From: Paraglaciecola arctica BSs20135
GTDB taxonomy: Bacteria; Pseudomonadota; Gammaproteobacteria; Enterobacterales; Alteromonadaceae
Assembly (NCBI RefSeq): GCF_000314995.1
Contig: NZ_BAEO01000044.1
Span: forward strand, 1 to 64,000
Reading direction: 5' to 3'
DNA length: 64,000 nucleotides
This document shows, piece after piece, positions 46,779 through 56,314 of this stretch; the stretch's first letter is position 1, and the number at the start of each line of letters is the position of its first letter. Position numbers and translations under genes: made by a program. Under the pieces are notes generated by a model. The model saw only the letters and a program-made list of their open reading frames with translations. It was not told where the DNA came from and ran no database searches.

Positions 46779-46805
46779 TGTCTGAATATGCTCTGCTGCT
46801 TCGAT
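46779..46805 (+). promoter_or_regulatory. Possible ECF42-type autoregulated promoter
   Basis: TGTCTG, a 17-bp spacer and CGAT, 70 bases upstream of the DGPF ATG. The ECF42 promoter described in Streptomyces is TGTCGA in the -35 region with CG(A/T)C at -10 (recalled, not checked). Four of six -35 bases agree. Weak evidence alone; it gains from position. Confidence 0.3.
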
Positions 46806-46874
46806 GTTATAGTGAGAGACTCTTATTATTTACTTATTGTTTCTTACTTTTATTCATTTAATAAGGAAAAACAT

Positions 46875-47216
46875 ATGCAATTTTTAGCTTTGATTTATGC
46901 TGGTGAAGATCAAGATGACGTAGATATAGAAACCTTGATGGCGCAATATCAGGAATTTGACAGGCAGCTTGGCGCGGCAGATATTCTGTTGGGTGGCAAT
47001 GCTTTGGAGGCCATTAGTACAGCTACATCAGTTAGAGTGCGAAACGGAAAACCTGAATTGACGGATGGGCCTTTTGCGGAAACCAAGGAGCAGCTTGGTG
47101 GATACTATTTATTGGAGTGTAAAGATCTTGATGAGGCGCTTGAATGGGCGGCAAAAATTCCAAGTGCGCGTTATGGGACGATTGAAGTCAGGCCGGTGAT
47201 GGTTTTTGACCAATAA
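46875..47216 (+). CDS. DGPF (YCII-related) domain protein
   Basis: 113-residue protein with the signature LTDGPFAETKEQLGGYYLLE and a YciI-like ferredoxin fold. ATAAGGAAAAA before the ATG at 46875 sets the start. Such proteins are encoded next to ECF42 sigma factors in many bacteria and are presumed part of their response, but the biochemical role is unknown. Its end overlaps the sigma factor gene by 11 bases. Confidence 0.92.
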   Translation: MQFLALIYAGEDQDDVDIETLMAQYQEFDRQLGAADILLGGNALEAISTATSVRVRNGKPELTDGPFAETKEQLGGYYLLECKDLDEALEWAAKIPSARYGTIEVRPVMVFDQ

Positions 47217-48462
47217 TATTGATCAGAATATATTGATTATGGATAGACTCGCGCGAATTTTTCGCGCTGAATCTGGACAAGTGTTAGCTTCCCTTGTGTA
47301 TTTTTCGCGAGACTTGCAGTTAGCCGAAGATGCGCTGCAAGATGCTTGTGAACAAGCTAGTCATAAATGGCCAATACAAGGGATCCCTGAAAATACCGGC
47401 GCTTGGTTACATTTAGTCGCCAAGCGCAAGTTAATCGACAAATTACGTCAGCAGCAATCACAGCAAAATAAACATAAGTTGCAGTTGATTGAACAATCTC
47501 TGTATATGTTAACCGATACCGTCGCCGAAACAGACTACGAGGTGCCTGACGAAAGGTTGCGGCTTATTTTCACCTGTTGTCACCCAGCACTTAATGAAGC
47601 GGCACAAGTGGCGCTAACTTTACGTACTCTGTGTGGCTTAGATGTGCGAGAAATTGCCCGCGCTTATCTTACCTCAGAAGTTGCCATCGGACAGCGTATC
47701 ACTAGAGCAAAAAAGAAGATAAGAGATGCCGGGATCAGCTACGAAATTCCCAGTTATGAGCAACTCGACATTAGATTGCCAGCTGTATTGAAAGTTATTT
47801 ATCTTATTTATAACGAATCATATTCTGCTTATGAAGGCCAATCTTTAACACGCCACGATTTGGCAAGCGAAGCCATCAGGTTAAGCTTGTTGATGGTAAA
47901 GCTGATACCTAATCCAGAAGTATTGGGTTTAGCGGCTTTAATGTTATTTCATGATGCACGCCTATTGTCCCGTAGCTCAGATATTGAACCTTACATTCCT
48001 CTAGAGCAGCAAAACAGGGCATTATGGAAGCAAGCCCAGATTGAGCAAGCTAATGCTTTTATTCAACAAGCTTTGGAATATAAACAGCGAGGCCCTTATC
48101 AGATCCAAGCGGCAATCAGCGCTTTGCATTCTCAAGCAAAAAGTTGGGAGGCCACCGACTGGCGACAAATTCAGCTGTTATACATGAGTTTGTTTCAGTT
48201 GCATCCTTCCCCTGTAGTTGCACTAAACCTCGCCATCGCCAAGGCAAATGGCGGACAACTCAAACAAGCTTATAAAGATATTGTTGCCCTGAGTGAAGAT
48301 CTCAACCAATATCAGCCTTATCATGCAGCTCGTGGTGAGTTAGAAAGCCGTTTGAATTTTCAAGAACAGGCCATTTGTTCAATCAGCAAGGCAATTAATC
48401 TTAGTCGAAATGGTATTGAGCGAGATTTCTTAATTAAAAAACGAGTGCTTCTACTAAAATAA
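47206..48462 (+). CDS. ECF sigma factor with C-terminal TPR-like extension (ECF42 type)
   Basis: 418 residues. Sigma region 2 lies at about 12-80 (LQLAEDALQDACEQASHKWP), region 4 at about 120-175 (LRTLCGLDVREIARAYLTSE), then a long C-terminal helical domain (about 190-418) with TPR-like repeats. This plan plus the DGPF gene just upstream is the ECF42 arrangement, in which no anti-sigma gene is present and the extension is needed for activity. The start is probably TTG at 47206, overlapping the DGPF stop; an ATG at 47239 is the alternative. Confidence 0.9.
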   Translation: MTNNIDQNILIMDRLARIFRAESGQVLASLVYFSRDLQLAEDALQDACEQASHKWPIQGIPENTGAWLHLVAKRKLIDKLRQQQSQQNKHKLQLIEQSLYMLTDTVAETDYEVPDERLRLIFTCCHPALNEAAQVALTLRTLCGLDVREIARAYLTSEVAIGQRITRAKKKIRDAGISYEIPSYEQLDIRLPAVLKVIYLIYNESYSAYEGQSLTRHDLASEAIRLSLLMVKLIPNPEVLGLAALMLFHDARLLSRSSDIEPYIPLEQQNRALWKQAQIEQANAFIQQALEYKQRGPYQIQAAISALHSQAKSWEATDWRQIQLLYMSLFQLHPSPVVALNLAIAKANGGQLKQAYKDIVALSEDLNQYQPYHAARGELESRLNFQEQAICSISKAINLSRNGIERDFLIKKRVLLLK

Positions 48463-48624
48463 GTTTGAGTGAATCTAATCCACTATCAATCTTTCAGCGT
48501 AAGAAAACGGTGAATCTAAATAATCGTGCTAATTAAATGATGCAAATTTCTTCCTTAACCATTTCTTATCTTTTAACAGGTAAAAAACCTTGTATACCCA
48601 GCGAAACAAAAGGTGAAAAAGTTG

Positions 48625-49365
48625 ATGTTTAAAGGCAATGTATTGGTGATAGGTGCCTCAGGCGGCATTGGTAAAACGCTAATTAAACAGCTACATGAGT
48701 CAGGCAAATATGCGCAGGTGTATGCAGTGTCTCGAACGTTACCTGATTCGAAAATGGACGGGGTGGAGTATCACACCGTCGATTCTGAAAACGAAAACTC
48801 GATTGCACAATATTGCCAAGAGCTTAAACAAAACGGTGGTCAATTTAGTCTGGTGGTGTGCTGTATTGGTGCATTACACGCTAGCGGTGCCGACAATCAA
48901 AAAATCATGCCTGAAAAACGTTTAGAAGATATCAATCAGGATCAACTGAGCTTTTATTTTACCACAAACGTTATATTACCTGCTCTTTGGTTAAAACATG
49001 TAGAAGCACTACTCAAAGGTGCTGAACCAGCTAAATTAGTGTTTTTTAGTGCTAGAGTCGGCAGTATAAGTGACAATCAGTTGGGGGGCTGGTATGGGTA
49101 TCGATCCAGTAAGGCAGCGCTCAATATGCTGATAAAAAGTGCCCAAATTGAATGCCAAAGACGGGCCAAAAATATTTGTTTAATCAGTTATCATCCAGGC
49201 ACAGTTGATACAGAATTATCCAAGCCGTTTCAGTCGAATGTACCCAAAAGAAAATTGTTTACTACTGACTTTACTGTTACCCAGTTACTTAAAATTATTC
49301 CAAATTTAACTGCTGAAAACGGCCCTCACTATGTTGATTGGCAAGGCAGTGTTATCCCGTGGTGA
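48625..49365 (+). CDS. SDR family oxidoreductase
   Basis: 246-residue Rossmann-fold dehydrogenase: cofactor loop GASGGIGKTLI, CCIGA in place of the NNAG motif, active-site Tyr and Lys in YGYRSSKAALNM, and SYHPGTVDTELSKPF after it. It resembles the C-factor/CsgA-like branch of SDRs. The ATG at 48625 has AGGTGA eight bases upstream; the frame also opens at GTG 48613, inside that ribosome site. Substrate unknown. Stands alone after the ECF gene. Confidence 0.88.
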   Translation: MFKGNVLVIGASGGIGKTLIKQLHESGKYAQVYAVSRTLPDSKMDGVEYHTVDSENENSIAQYCQELKQNGGQFSLVVCCIGALHASGADNQKIMPEKRLEDINQDQLSFYFTTNVILPALWLKHVEALLKGAEPAKLVFFSARVGSISDNQLGGWYGYRSSKAALNMLIKSAQIECQRRAKNICLISYHPGTVDTELSKPFQSNVPKRKLFTTDFTVTQLLKIIPNLTAENGPHYVDWQGSVIPW

Positions 49366-49492
49366 TCGCCTTGCACTAAGCTGTAAAGATTTTTTACTAC
49401 TTTTTCTAACCAATGCATTCTTAACATCAAAGACTTTCTGAAAATCTGCTGGTAATATCTAGCAAAATTATAAAAATAATAAAGGATAGATT

Positions 49493-50914
49493 ATGAGCGC
49501 ACCCCGCGAACAGTTTGGTTCACGTTTAGGTTTTATTTTAGCTGCAGCTGGTTCGGCTGTAGGCATAGGTAATATGGTAGGTTTTCCAGTTGCGGCGACT
49601 AAAAATGGTGGCGGCGCATTTTTGTTAATTTATGCTATTTTTGTGGCCTTTATATGTTTACCAGTGATGTTGGCCGAAATGTCGGTTGGTAGGCATAGTC
49701 GTAAAGACCCCTTAGGAGCCTATTCGTCTATGTCAAACGGTCATAAAGGCTGGAAAATAGCGGGTTGGCTTTCGATTATTACCCCCTTTATGATTGCGGT
49801 TTTTTACCTAGTTATCACTGTTTGGATATTCGGTTATTTGTTTCATTCCTTAACCGGTAACTTAGATATGCTTGCCGATCCAGATACATTTGGTTCCTTT
49901 ATCAATGGTTACGACTTGTTTTATTACATGGTCGGAGTATTGGCCATTATTTATTTGATCCTGCAAGGCGGTGTAAAACAAGGAATTGAAAAAGCAGCTA
50001 AATTTATGATGCCTACCTTGTTTATAATGTTGATTGCTTTAGTGATTTTTGTACTGACCTTGGATAATGCATTTGAAGGTGTGAAATATTATGTAATTCC
50101 TGACTTCAGCAAAATTAATGCTTCTGTGGTTAATGGTGCCTTATCTCAGGCATTCTTTTCATTGTCTTTGGGCATGGGGATCATGATCACCTATGGCTCT
50201 TACCTGGATAAAAAGACTGATGTTCCCGGCTCTGCAAAAATGGTGGCCTTGTTAGATACAGCTGTGGCTTTTATTGCCGGTTTGCTGATCTTACCCGCGG
50301 TATTTTCTTTTAACCCCGATATCAATACTAACGATTTAAGCGACTCGTCAGTGGGTATGATATTTACATTTTTGCCTAAAATATTTTTGGCATTACAAGC
50401 CACTATTGGTTATGTAGGCGCCAGTGCCATTGCTAGCTTTTTCTTTTTATTAGTGTTTTTTGCGGCTATTACTTCCATTGTTTCAATTTTTGAAGTGCCA
50501 GTAGCGGCTTTGATGGAAGAGAAAAAATTTAGTCGCCGTAAGGCACTAGGTTGGATGGGGATACTATTAGTGATTTTTTCGTTAATGGCTGCAACATCAT
50601 TTGGAATGCTGGACTTTTTTACTGGTTTCGTCAGTTATGCAGGGCAATCTAAGTCATTCTTCGATGTAATAATTGATGTGTTTTACGACACCATTTTACC
50701 TCTTAATGGTTTGCTAATTTGTATTTTTGTTATTTACCGATGGAAGAAGGAAAATTTCAATAAAGAACTAGATCAAGGTGCACCCAATTATGCACGTAGC
50801 TGGTTTGAGCGTTATGTCGATTTCTCGGTAGGTACTTTTATCCCGGTCATTTTGTTATTAGTGCTGATAAATACTATTGCATTAAAATACTTTGGTACCG
50901 CATTGATAGGCTAG
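49493..50914 (+). CDS. Sodium-dependent transporter (NSS/SNF family)
   Basis: 473-residue symporter with 11-12 hydrophobic helices. The first helix motif RLGFILAAAGSAVGIGNMVG forms the unwound sodium and substrate site, and NGGGAFLLIY follows, both typical of the neurotransmitter:sodium symporter family (LeuT relatives). GGVKQGIEKAAKFMMPTLF marks helix 5. Bacterial members import amino acids; the substrate here is not predictable. AAAGGATAG precedes the ATG. Confidence 0.93.
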   Translation: MSAPREQFGSRLGFILAAAGSAVGIGNMVGFPVAATKNGGGAFLLIYAIFVAFICLPVMLAEMSVGRHSRKDPLGAYSSMSNGHKGWKIAGWLSIITPFMIAVFYLVITVWIFGYLFHSLTGNLDMLADPDTFGSFINGYDLFYYMVGVLAIIYLILQGGVKQGIEKAAKFMMPTLFIMLIALVIFVLTLDNAFEGVKYYVIPDFSKINASVVNGALSQAFFSLSLGMGIMITYGSYLDKKTDVPGSAKMVALLDTAVAFIAGLLILPAVFSFNPDINTNDLSDSSVGMIFTFLPKIFLALQATIGYVGASAIASFFFLLVFFAAITSIVSIFEVPVAALMEEKKFSRRKALGWMGILLVIFSLMAATSFGMLDFFTGFVSYAGQSKSFFDVIIDVFYDTILPLNGLLICIFVIYRWKKENFNKELDQGAPNYARSWFERYVDFSVGTFIPVILLLVLINTIALKYFGTALIG

Positions 50915-50939
50915 ACTGCTTTTATTCTATTCTAAAATA

Positions 50940-50963
50940 GCCAGTAACTATTGTGTTACTGGC
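50940..50963 (-). terminator. Hairpin overlapping stop of YeeZ-like gene
   Basis: Perfect 9-bp stem GCCAGTAAC/GTTACTGGC. On the minus strand it covers the stop codon of the YeeZ-like gene and is followed by TATTTTAG. It may terminate that gene, and the NSS gene from the other side. Confidence 0.45.
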
Positions 50964-51771
50964 ACATCTCAAATGGACTGGGATATCTAAGTGATATACC
51001 TAAAACTTGTAAACTTCTAGTCGCGTCAATTTGTTTACCCATGGCGACTCCTTCACCATTAATAAAGCTTGGCGGATTGAGGCCAAGTCTTTTTGCAGCC
51101 CAAGTGTAATATTCTGCACGAGTTGGGTGTTCTAGCGCACTTAAATGCAAGGTCTTTCCCCAAATATCTTTTTCAATCACAGTTTGAATGGCGCAAACAA
51201 CATCATCTTGGTGCACCAAGTTCACCCTAATATCAGGGGTAGGCAAGTCTGATTTACCTGCTAGGTAGTGAGCTGGATGGCGGTTGTTACCAACTAAACC
51301 AGCAGGCCGGATAATGGTGCTGTGATCAGTAAAATATTCCCTTACCATAGCTTCAAGCGATAAATTGATTTGCCCTGATTGTGTCTGCGGATTTGTAGCG
51401 CTTTGTTCGGTGATTATGCCGCTGTCATCACCGTAAACAGAAGTTGTGCTGATAAAAATAATATTTTGTATTTGGCTATTTGCAGCATGTTTTAGCAGCG
51501 CTTGCATATGCTGCAAATAGTGCTTGGTCTTGGGATTTTTGCGGCCTACAGGAATGTTTAAGACTAATACCCTAGAGGCGAATAATGCTGCTAAGCGGTC
51601 ATGCATTAGCTCATTGCCTAACTCAAAGGTTTCAGCATTAAAGCCTAATTCAGTTAATTCACTGGTTTTTTGTTTAGAACGACAAGTGGCCATAATTTTA
51701 TGGCCACTTTTTTGTAAGCTCAATGAAAGAGGCAGTCCTAACCACCCGCACCCCACTACTGCAATTTGCAT
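50956..51771 (-). CDS. NAD(P)-binding epimerase-like protein (YeeZ type)
   Basis: 271-residue extended-SDR-like protein. The N-terminal VVGCGWLGLPLSLSL is a Rossmann loop in the variant GxGxxG form seen in YeeZ/YbjT-type proteins. The middle carries IFISTTSVYGDDSGIITEQ and IIRPAGLVGNNRHPAHYLAG, then VNLVHQDDVVCAI. The classical catalytic YxxxK is not evident, so enzymatic activity is uncertain. Confidence 0.82.
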   Translation of the reverse strand: MQIAVVGCGWLGLPLSLSLQKSGHKIMATCRSKQKTSELTELGFNAETFELGNELMHDRLAALFASRVLVLNIPVGRKNPKTKHYLQHMQALLKHAANSQIQNIIFISTTSVYGDDSGIITEQSATNPQTQSGQINLSLEAMVREYFTDHSTIIRPAGLVGNNRHPAHYLAGKSDLPTPDIRVNLVHQDDVVCAIQTVIEKDIWGKTLHLSALEHPTRAEYYTWAAKRLGLNPPSFINGEGVAMGKQIDATRSLQVLGISLRYPSPFEMCQ

Positions 51772-51806
51772 TTAATACCTATTAGGCTCTTTTAGATTGC
51801 ACGTTA

Positions 51807-52586
51807 TCACATACGATTAGCTTGGTCGTGAAATTGGATAACATCTAAACTTGCGAGTTGTTTAATTTGCTGTAATTGGGTTTCAGCATAATCTACTTGA
51901 GCTAGAGTCGAGCATAAAACGTCTGCTTTTTCTTCTAAGGCAGTGGCTTGATATTCAACTTTTTGTTCTATTTGTTCACCAAAACGTTCCATTTTTTGTT
52001 CAAACTCATCCATGTCTCCACCACTAAAGAGCAGTTGAGTGCCTATGGCTACCATCAAGTGACCCATTGAATCTGTTACTAAGTCTTCAATTGCTTCTTC
52101 AAACTGAGCCTCCCATTGCTCACCATAAAATTCTCCATTTTCAAACGACTCAGAATGTATCCTAATATCACCATTGTCTGCGTAAAAGTTGTATTGGATC
52201 TGCTGGTCAAGATTGTGCAATTTGTCAGATAAATCTGTTAGTGCTGTATTATCCGAGCCTAACAATTCGCTAAATACCTCGTTTAGCGCGGTGCTTGCTA
52301 GTGCAACGGCATCTGTTGCTATTGAGGCAGCTTGAGGCGCAGCTGAATTGATCCCATCATAATAGTTATCTACCCAGCCTTGTTGCTGTGTATCTAGAGT
52401 TAAAGCAATGCCATCAATATATAATATTTTATCTTGATCAATGGTAAGACGAGTATCGTTGTCTAAAGTGACGGCTAATACTTTGTTTTCCAACTGCATG
52501 TTGCCATTGAGCTCAACGTTGCATTGATTAGCAAGGACCGGAAGTGAACAACAAGCTAAAGCACCAGCAAATATCATGGTACGCAT
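51807..52586 (-). CDS. DUF2884 (YggN) family exported protein
   Basis: Start set at the ATG at 52586, preceded by CAGGAG, giving 259 residues; the frame opens 16 codons earlier. A signal peptide (MIFAGALACCSLPVLA) is followed by NQCNVELNGNMQLENKVLAV, the characteristic opening of the YggN family, then a long helical part. Periplasmic, unknown function. Starts its own unit upstream of the YeeZ-like gene on the same strand (35-bp gap). Confidence 0.85.
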   Translation of the reverse strand: MRTMIFAGALACCSLPVLANQCNVELNGNMQLENKVLAVTLDNDTRLTIDQDKILYIDGIALTLDTQQQGWVDNYYDGINSAAPQAASIATDAVALASTALNEVFSELLGSDNTALTDLSDKLHNLDQQIQYNFYADNGDIRIHSESFENGEFYGEQWEAQFEEAIEDLVTDSMGHLMVAIGTQLLFSGGDMDEFEQKMERFGEQIEQKVEYQATALEEKADVLCSTLAQVDYAETQLQQIKQLASLDVIQFHDQANRM

Positions 52587-52844
52587 AAAATTCTCCTGAC
52601 TGATTAATTGTGATTGACTAGTTGAGCAGAGCAAAGCTTAGGCCAAAAATAAAAAGTCATTAAAAACAATAGGATATGAATTATTAATGTTGAGCTGCGT
52701 AAATGTCGGAGGCGCAATTAGTGAACAGGACTAATAAGTGAGCTTTTAGACCAATATGCAATAGACATTTTCCTTTTAGGTCTTTTGGAATTATGGTTTT
52801 TTGGTGCATAATATGCGGAGTTTGAAATACCTAGGAATTGAATC

Positions 52845-53042
52845 ATGAGTAATTGGCACGAACCCATCTTATTTGGCTTTACATTAATCACCTTTGTTTT
52901 AGGTATTAGCAGCATAATTATGAGCTTTTTACCTGCACCAGAAGGTACAAACGTTATGCAGTCCAAGATCGAATACGGCTTTTTTGGTGCATCAGGTTTG
53001 GCATTATTTGCTGTGTTTGTATATGCCTTGGCGACTGTATAG
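52845..53042 (+). CDS. Small membrane protein, two helices
   Basis: 65 residues with two predicted membrane helices (LFGFTLITFVLGISSIIMSF and FFGASGLALFAVFVYALATV) joined by a short polar loop. TAGGAATTG seven bases before the ATG supports translation, and a promoter-like CATAAT lies about 35 bases upstream. No family recognised. A G/C-rich hairpin at 53066-53094 follows. Confidence 0.7.
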   Translation: MSNWHEPILFGFTLITFVLGISSIIMSFLPAPEGTNVMQSKIEYGFFGASGLALFAVFVYALATV

Positions 53043-53062
53043 TACCAACTAAGAACTAAATT

Positions 53063-54304
53063 TTAGGGCCTATCACTGACTCTTTGGTAGGCTCTTAGTT
53101 TGAATGCTGGCAATATTGCCAATAAGTGATCAAAAATATCACTTTGGATCCCTTCATAACTCACCCAGTTTTTATTCGCACAAAAACAGTAAATTTCTAA
53201 TGGCACTCCAAGTTCAGTTGGGGGTCTTTGACGCACCATTAAAGTCATGTCTTTGTTAATATCGGGATGGTTTTCTAAGTACGCCTGCATGTAAGCGCGT
53301 AAGGTACCTATGTTGGTAAGCCTGCGGCTATTGATTAAATCTGTGGTGTCTATGTGTTGTTCACTGTGAAATCGCTGTAACTTTTCGAGCTTGGCTTGGA
53401 TATAACTCTTTATATAACGAATTTTAGCAAATTCATCCAACATATCCTGATCGCAAAATCGGATGCTTTGAATATCGATATTTAGCGAGCGTTTTATTCT
53501 ACGTCCACCACTTTCGCTCATACCTCGCCAATTTTTCACAGAGTCCGATATTAGGGTATAAGTGGGAATTGTTGAGATGGTTTTGTCCCAGTTTTGTACT
53601 TTTACTGTTGTCAGTCCTACTTGTAATACCTCACCGTCGGCGCCGTATTTGGGCATTTCGATCCAGTCACCGGTGTTGACCATACGATTGGCGGCTATCT
53701 GTATGCCTGCGACAAAACCTAAGATTGTATCTCTGAACAGTAGTAAGAGGATGGCGGCCATTGCGCCTAGTCCAGACATTAGTAATAAGGGTGACTTATC
53801 CATGAGGTTAGAGATAATTAACAAACCAGCAATGATTATCACAAATAATTTACCCACTTGGATAAACCCTGTGATAGGTGCTCTTTTGGCTAAACGAGAA
53901 GCGTTATAGGTATCTTCTACCGTATTTAATAGGGCACTGACTGCCATCACTGTAGAAATAAGCAGGTAAATAATGGCTGATTTTTGTAAGAAGGCGAGTA
54001 AAGACGGATTTTCAATCAATATTTGGCTAAGTAAGTAAATAACTAATGCAGGAATAATGTGGCCGATACGTCTAAAAAAGCCATGTTTGTGTAGCTCATC
54101 GTCGAAACCGTTTTTACTCTTACTGACTAATTTCCTTAGACTACTATTGAGTACACTTTTAGTTAGCCAGCTACTGAGCCCTGCAATAATAATGATACCA
54201 GTCAAAGCAAACGTCTGAAAAATCCAATCATCAGGCTTGGCTTGAATACCTATCTGTTCTAAAAGAGTTATCAGACTATCTGTAAGGAATTGATTATTTA
54301 GCAC
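53063..54304 (-). CDS. Mechanosensitive channel, MscS/YbdG type
   Basis: 413-residue inner membrane channel. Five N-terminal helices (about 20-185) precede the MscS pore/beta domain: LLMSGLGAMAAILLLLFRDT is the pore-lining helix and NTGDWIEMPKYGADGEV the beta domain. The length and the extra helices match E. coli YbdG (415). It opens under membrane tension to release osmolytes. Its GTG start directly follows the stop of the acyltransferase gene, with no gap. Confidence 0.92.
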   Translation of the reverse strand: MLNNQFLTDSLITLLEQIGIQAKPDDWIFQTFALTGIIIIAGLSSWLTKSVLNSSLRKLVSKSKNGFDDELHKHGFFRRIGHIIPALVIYLLSQILIENPSLLAFLQKSAIIYLLISTVMAVSALLNTVEDTYNASRLAKRAPITGFIQVGKLFVIIIAGLLIISNLMDKSPLLLMSGLGAMAAILLLLFRDTILGFVAGIQIAANRMVNTGDWIEMPKYGADGEVLQVGLTTVKVQNWDKTISTIPTYTLISDSVKNWRGMSESGGRRIKRSLNIDIQSIRFCDQDMLDEFAKIRYIKSYIQAKLEKLQRFHSEQHIDTTDLINSRRLTNIGTLRAYMQAYLENHPDINKDMTLMVRQRPPTELGVPLEIYCFCANKNWVSYEGIQSDIFDHLLAILPAFKLRAYQRVSDRP

Positions 54305-55201
54305 TTAGTTTTTCTCTTTTAATGTAGATATGAGTTTGTCTTTATTTTGCCAAATTAAATTTAGCCAACTTTGAAAACCTTGTTTAAATTTTTCGTCATT
54401 ATAATAATCACCAATAATTTCATCGGTAAGCGGATGCACATTAACCCGAATAGTGACCTTTTTAAGGCGACCGCTTAGCATTGTCATCATCGGGCTACCC
54501 TGTGTATCTGGATAGATTATCGTAATGTCCAGCACGCTAGTGAATAACTCTCCCATAGTGGCGAGGGTAAAGGCAATACCGCCTGCTTTAGGTGGCAAAA
54601 GATTTTTAAATGGACTTTGTTTGAGTTTTTGTTTTTCAGGGGTAAAGCGATTGCCTTCGACGAAGTTGATAACTGTAGTGGGTAACTGACGAAATTTTTC
54701 ACAAGATTTTTTAGTGGTGGCTATGTCTTTACCTTCTAGGTGAGGATTTTTTTGCAGGAAGGCTTTGTTATACCTTTGCATAAACGGCATGTCTAATGCC
54801 CATGCGGCAAGGCCGACAAAAGGTAGCCAAATCAATTCTTTTTTAAGAAAAAACTTTGGCGCAGGAATTTTACCAACAGCAAAATCCGTTAATAAAATAA
54901 TATCTAACCAACTTAGGTGATTCGATATAATCAGATACCATTGTTTTTTGCTCAATTCGCCATCAACCACATAATCAAATTCCACTTTGTTCATACATTT
55001 GATTAAGGCGACACTGCAAAATCCAAATGCATACATCATGAAGTTCAGTATGCTATTAATTGGTTTAGTGAAAAATGAGAAAGGCAGTATAAACTTGATA
55101 AAACCGAGCAAAGTAATGCATATAGTCCAAAAAGCTAGGCTTAACATTTGTAAAAGCAAATGCACCGGGAACACAATAAAACTTGGTAACACACTAAACA
55201 T
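54305..55201 (-). CDS. PlsC-like acyltransferase (copy 2)
   Basis: 298-residue membrane-bound lysophospholipid acyltransferase. Motif I is NHLSWLDIILL, motif II FLKKELIWLPFVG, motif III NFVEGNRFTPEK (EGNR where the family usually has EGTR), and it carries a hydrophobic N terminus. It resembles YihG and is a diverged paralogue of the gene just upstream, overlapping it by eight bases. Asn in place of Thr in motif III could shift acceptor preference. Confidence 0.9.
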   Translation of the reverse strand: MFSVLPSFIVFPVHLLLQMLSLAFWTICITLLGFIKFILPFSFFTKPINSILNFMMYAFGFCSVALIKCMNKVEFDYVVDGELSKKQWYLIISNHLSWLDIILLTDFAVGKIPAPKFFLKKELIWLPFVGLAAWALDMPFMQRYNKAFLQKNPHLEGKDIATTKKSCEKFRQLPTTVINFVEGNRFTPEKQKLKQSPFKNLLPPKAGGIAFTLATMGELFTSVLDITIIYPDTQGSPMMTMLSGRLKKVTIRVNVHPLTDEIIGDYYNDEKFKQGFQSWLNLIWQNKDKLISTLKEKN

Positions 55202-56123
55202 CTTGTGATTTCTTTGCCAGGGCGTTTTGTAAATCTTGGTCTTTTTGTTTCCATAACTCAGTTAGCCAACGTTGAAATTTGACTCTTTGTGTGTGGTCAT
55301 CAAAGTAGTCAGTTCCATATACATCACTTTCTAACAATTCTTGAATAGATAACACTTTAATCTGTACTTGTACTTTTTTGACTTTGCCGCAGACAAACTC
55401 CCAGTAGCTAGGTGTTCCTTCTGGATAATGAATAGTCACATCTAGTAACTTATGCAGTTGCTCTCCCATGGCACCTAAAACAAAAGCCATGCCGCCTGCC
55501 TTGGGCTTAAGTAAATGCTGAAATTTTGCTCCTTGGCGCGTCCGTTTTTCTTCGGTTAATCGCGTACCCTCTACAAAATTCATAATACTGACGGGTTTGA
55601 AAGTAAATTTTTCGCAAGCTTTACGAGTATTTTCTAAATCTTTGCCTTTTAAATGGGGATGTTTGGCTAATAACGCTTTGCTATACCTATGCATAAAGGG
55701 AAAGTCTAACGCCCACCAAGCTAAACCCAGAAAGGGTACCCAGATCAGTTCTTTTTTGAGGAAAAATTTTAAAAAAGGAATTTTGTGATTAAAAATTCGC
55801 TGTAACACTAAAATATCAACCCAAGATTGATGGTTTGATATGACCAAGTACCAATCTTTGCGGCTTAAGCCTTCTAGTCCCGTCACTTCAAATTTAGTGC
55901 GGCTAAATAGATTCTGATTGGCGCTGTTGACTGATATCCAAAACGTGGCGCAACCATCCAGCAAATAAGACATAAAGGTTTGCCATATTTTGATGGGAAT
56001 TAACTTGAAGAACGAAAAAATTAAAATAGGTACTAACCAAAACAGAGTATTAATAAAATAACCTATTACGGATATAGCACCAAACAAGGGGGTAAAAATC
56101 GTCGAAAACATACTATAAAACAT
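55194..56123 (-). CDS. PlsC-like acyltransferase (copy 1)
   Basis: 309-residue paralogue of the next gene. Motif I NHQSWVDILVL, motif II FLKKELIWVPFLG, motif III NFVEGTRLTEEK, and a hydrophobic N-terminal anchor. Family members transfer acyl groups onto lysophosphatidic acid or related acceptors. The ATG at 56123 has GGAG eight bases upstream; a GTG codon directly precedes it. It heads a three-gene operon with copy 2 and the mechanosensitive channel. Confidence 0.9.
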   Translation of the reverse strand: MFYSMFSTIFTPLFGAISVIGYFINTLFWLVPILIFSFFKLIPIKIWQTFMSYLLDGCATFWISVNSANQNLFSRTKFEVTGLEGLSRKDWYLVISNHQSWVDILVLQRIFNHKIPFLKFFLKKELIWVPFLGLAWWALDFPFMHRYSKALLAKHPHLKGKDLENTRKACEKFTFKPVSIMNFVEGTRLTEEKRTRQGAKFQHLLKPKAGGMAFVLGAMGEQLHKLLDVTIHYPEGTPSYWEFVCGKVKKVQVQIKVLSIQELLESDVYGTDYFDDHTQRVKFQRWLTELWKQKDQDLQNALAKKSQDV

Positions 56124-56314
56124 CACTACTACTCCAAAACTGGCACAAGTTTAAACTAAAACCGTGTACGAGATGTAGTAGTTATTGCTTTGTAGTTCAC
56201 AGAGACTGTAGATACATATCCTTTTACTTGTCTGGCGGAGATTTTTGATCCCGAAATGTGTATTATCGGCAACCTCTTAACTATTTATTTGTTTCTTTTT
56301 AGGTTAATAATTTT

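Larger units (their letters stand above)
46568..46874. promoter_or_regulatory. Region upstream of DGPF/ECF pair
   Basis: 307 bp without a gene: the terminator hairpin at 46585-46613, then an AT-rich stretch with an ECF-like promoter candidate at 46779-46805. An open frame extends upstream of the DGPF gene to 46788, but AAGGAAAAA just before the ATG at 46875 sets the real start. Confidence 0.5.

Noticed and set aside
48538..48630. 31-codon frame overlapping the start of the SDR gene
   Set aside because: No ribosome site and it overlaps the better supported SDR start.
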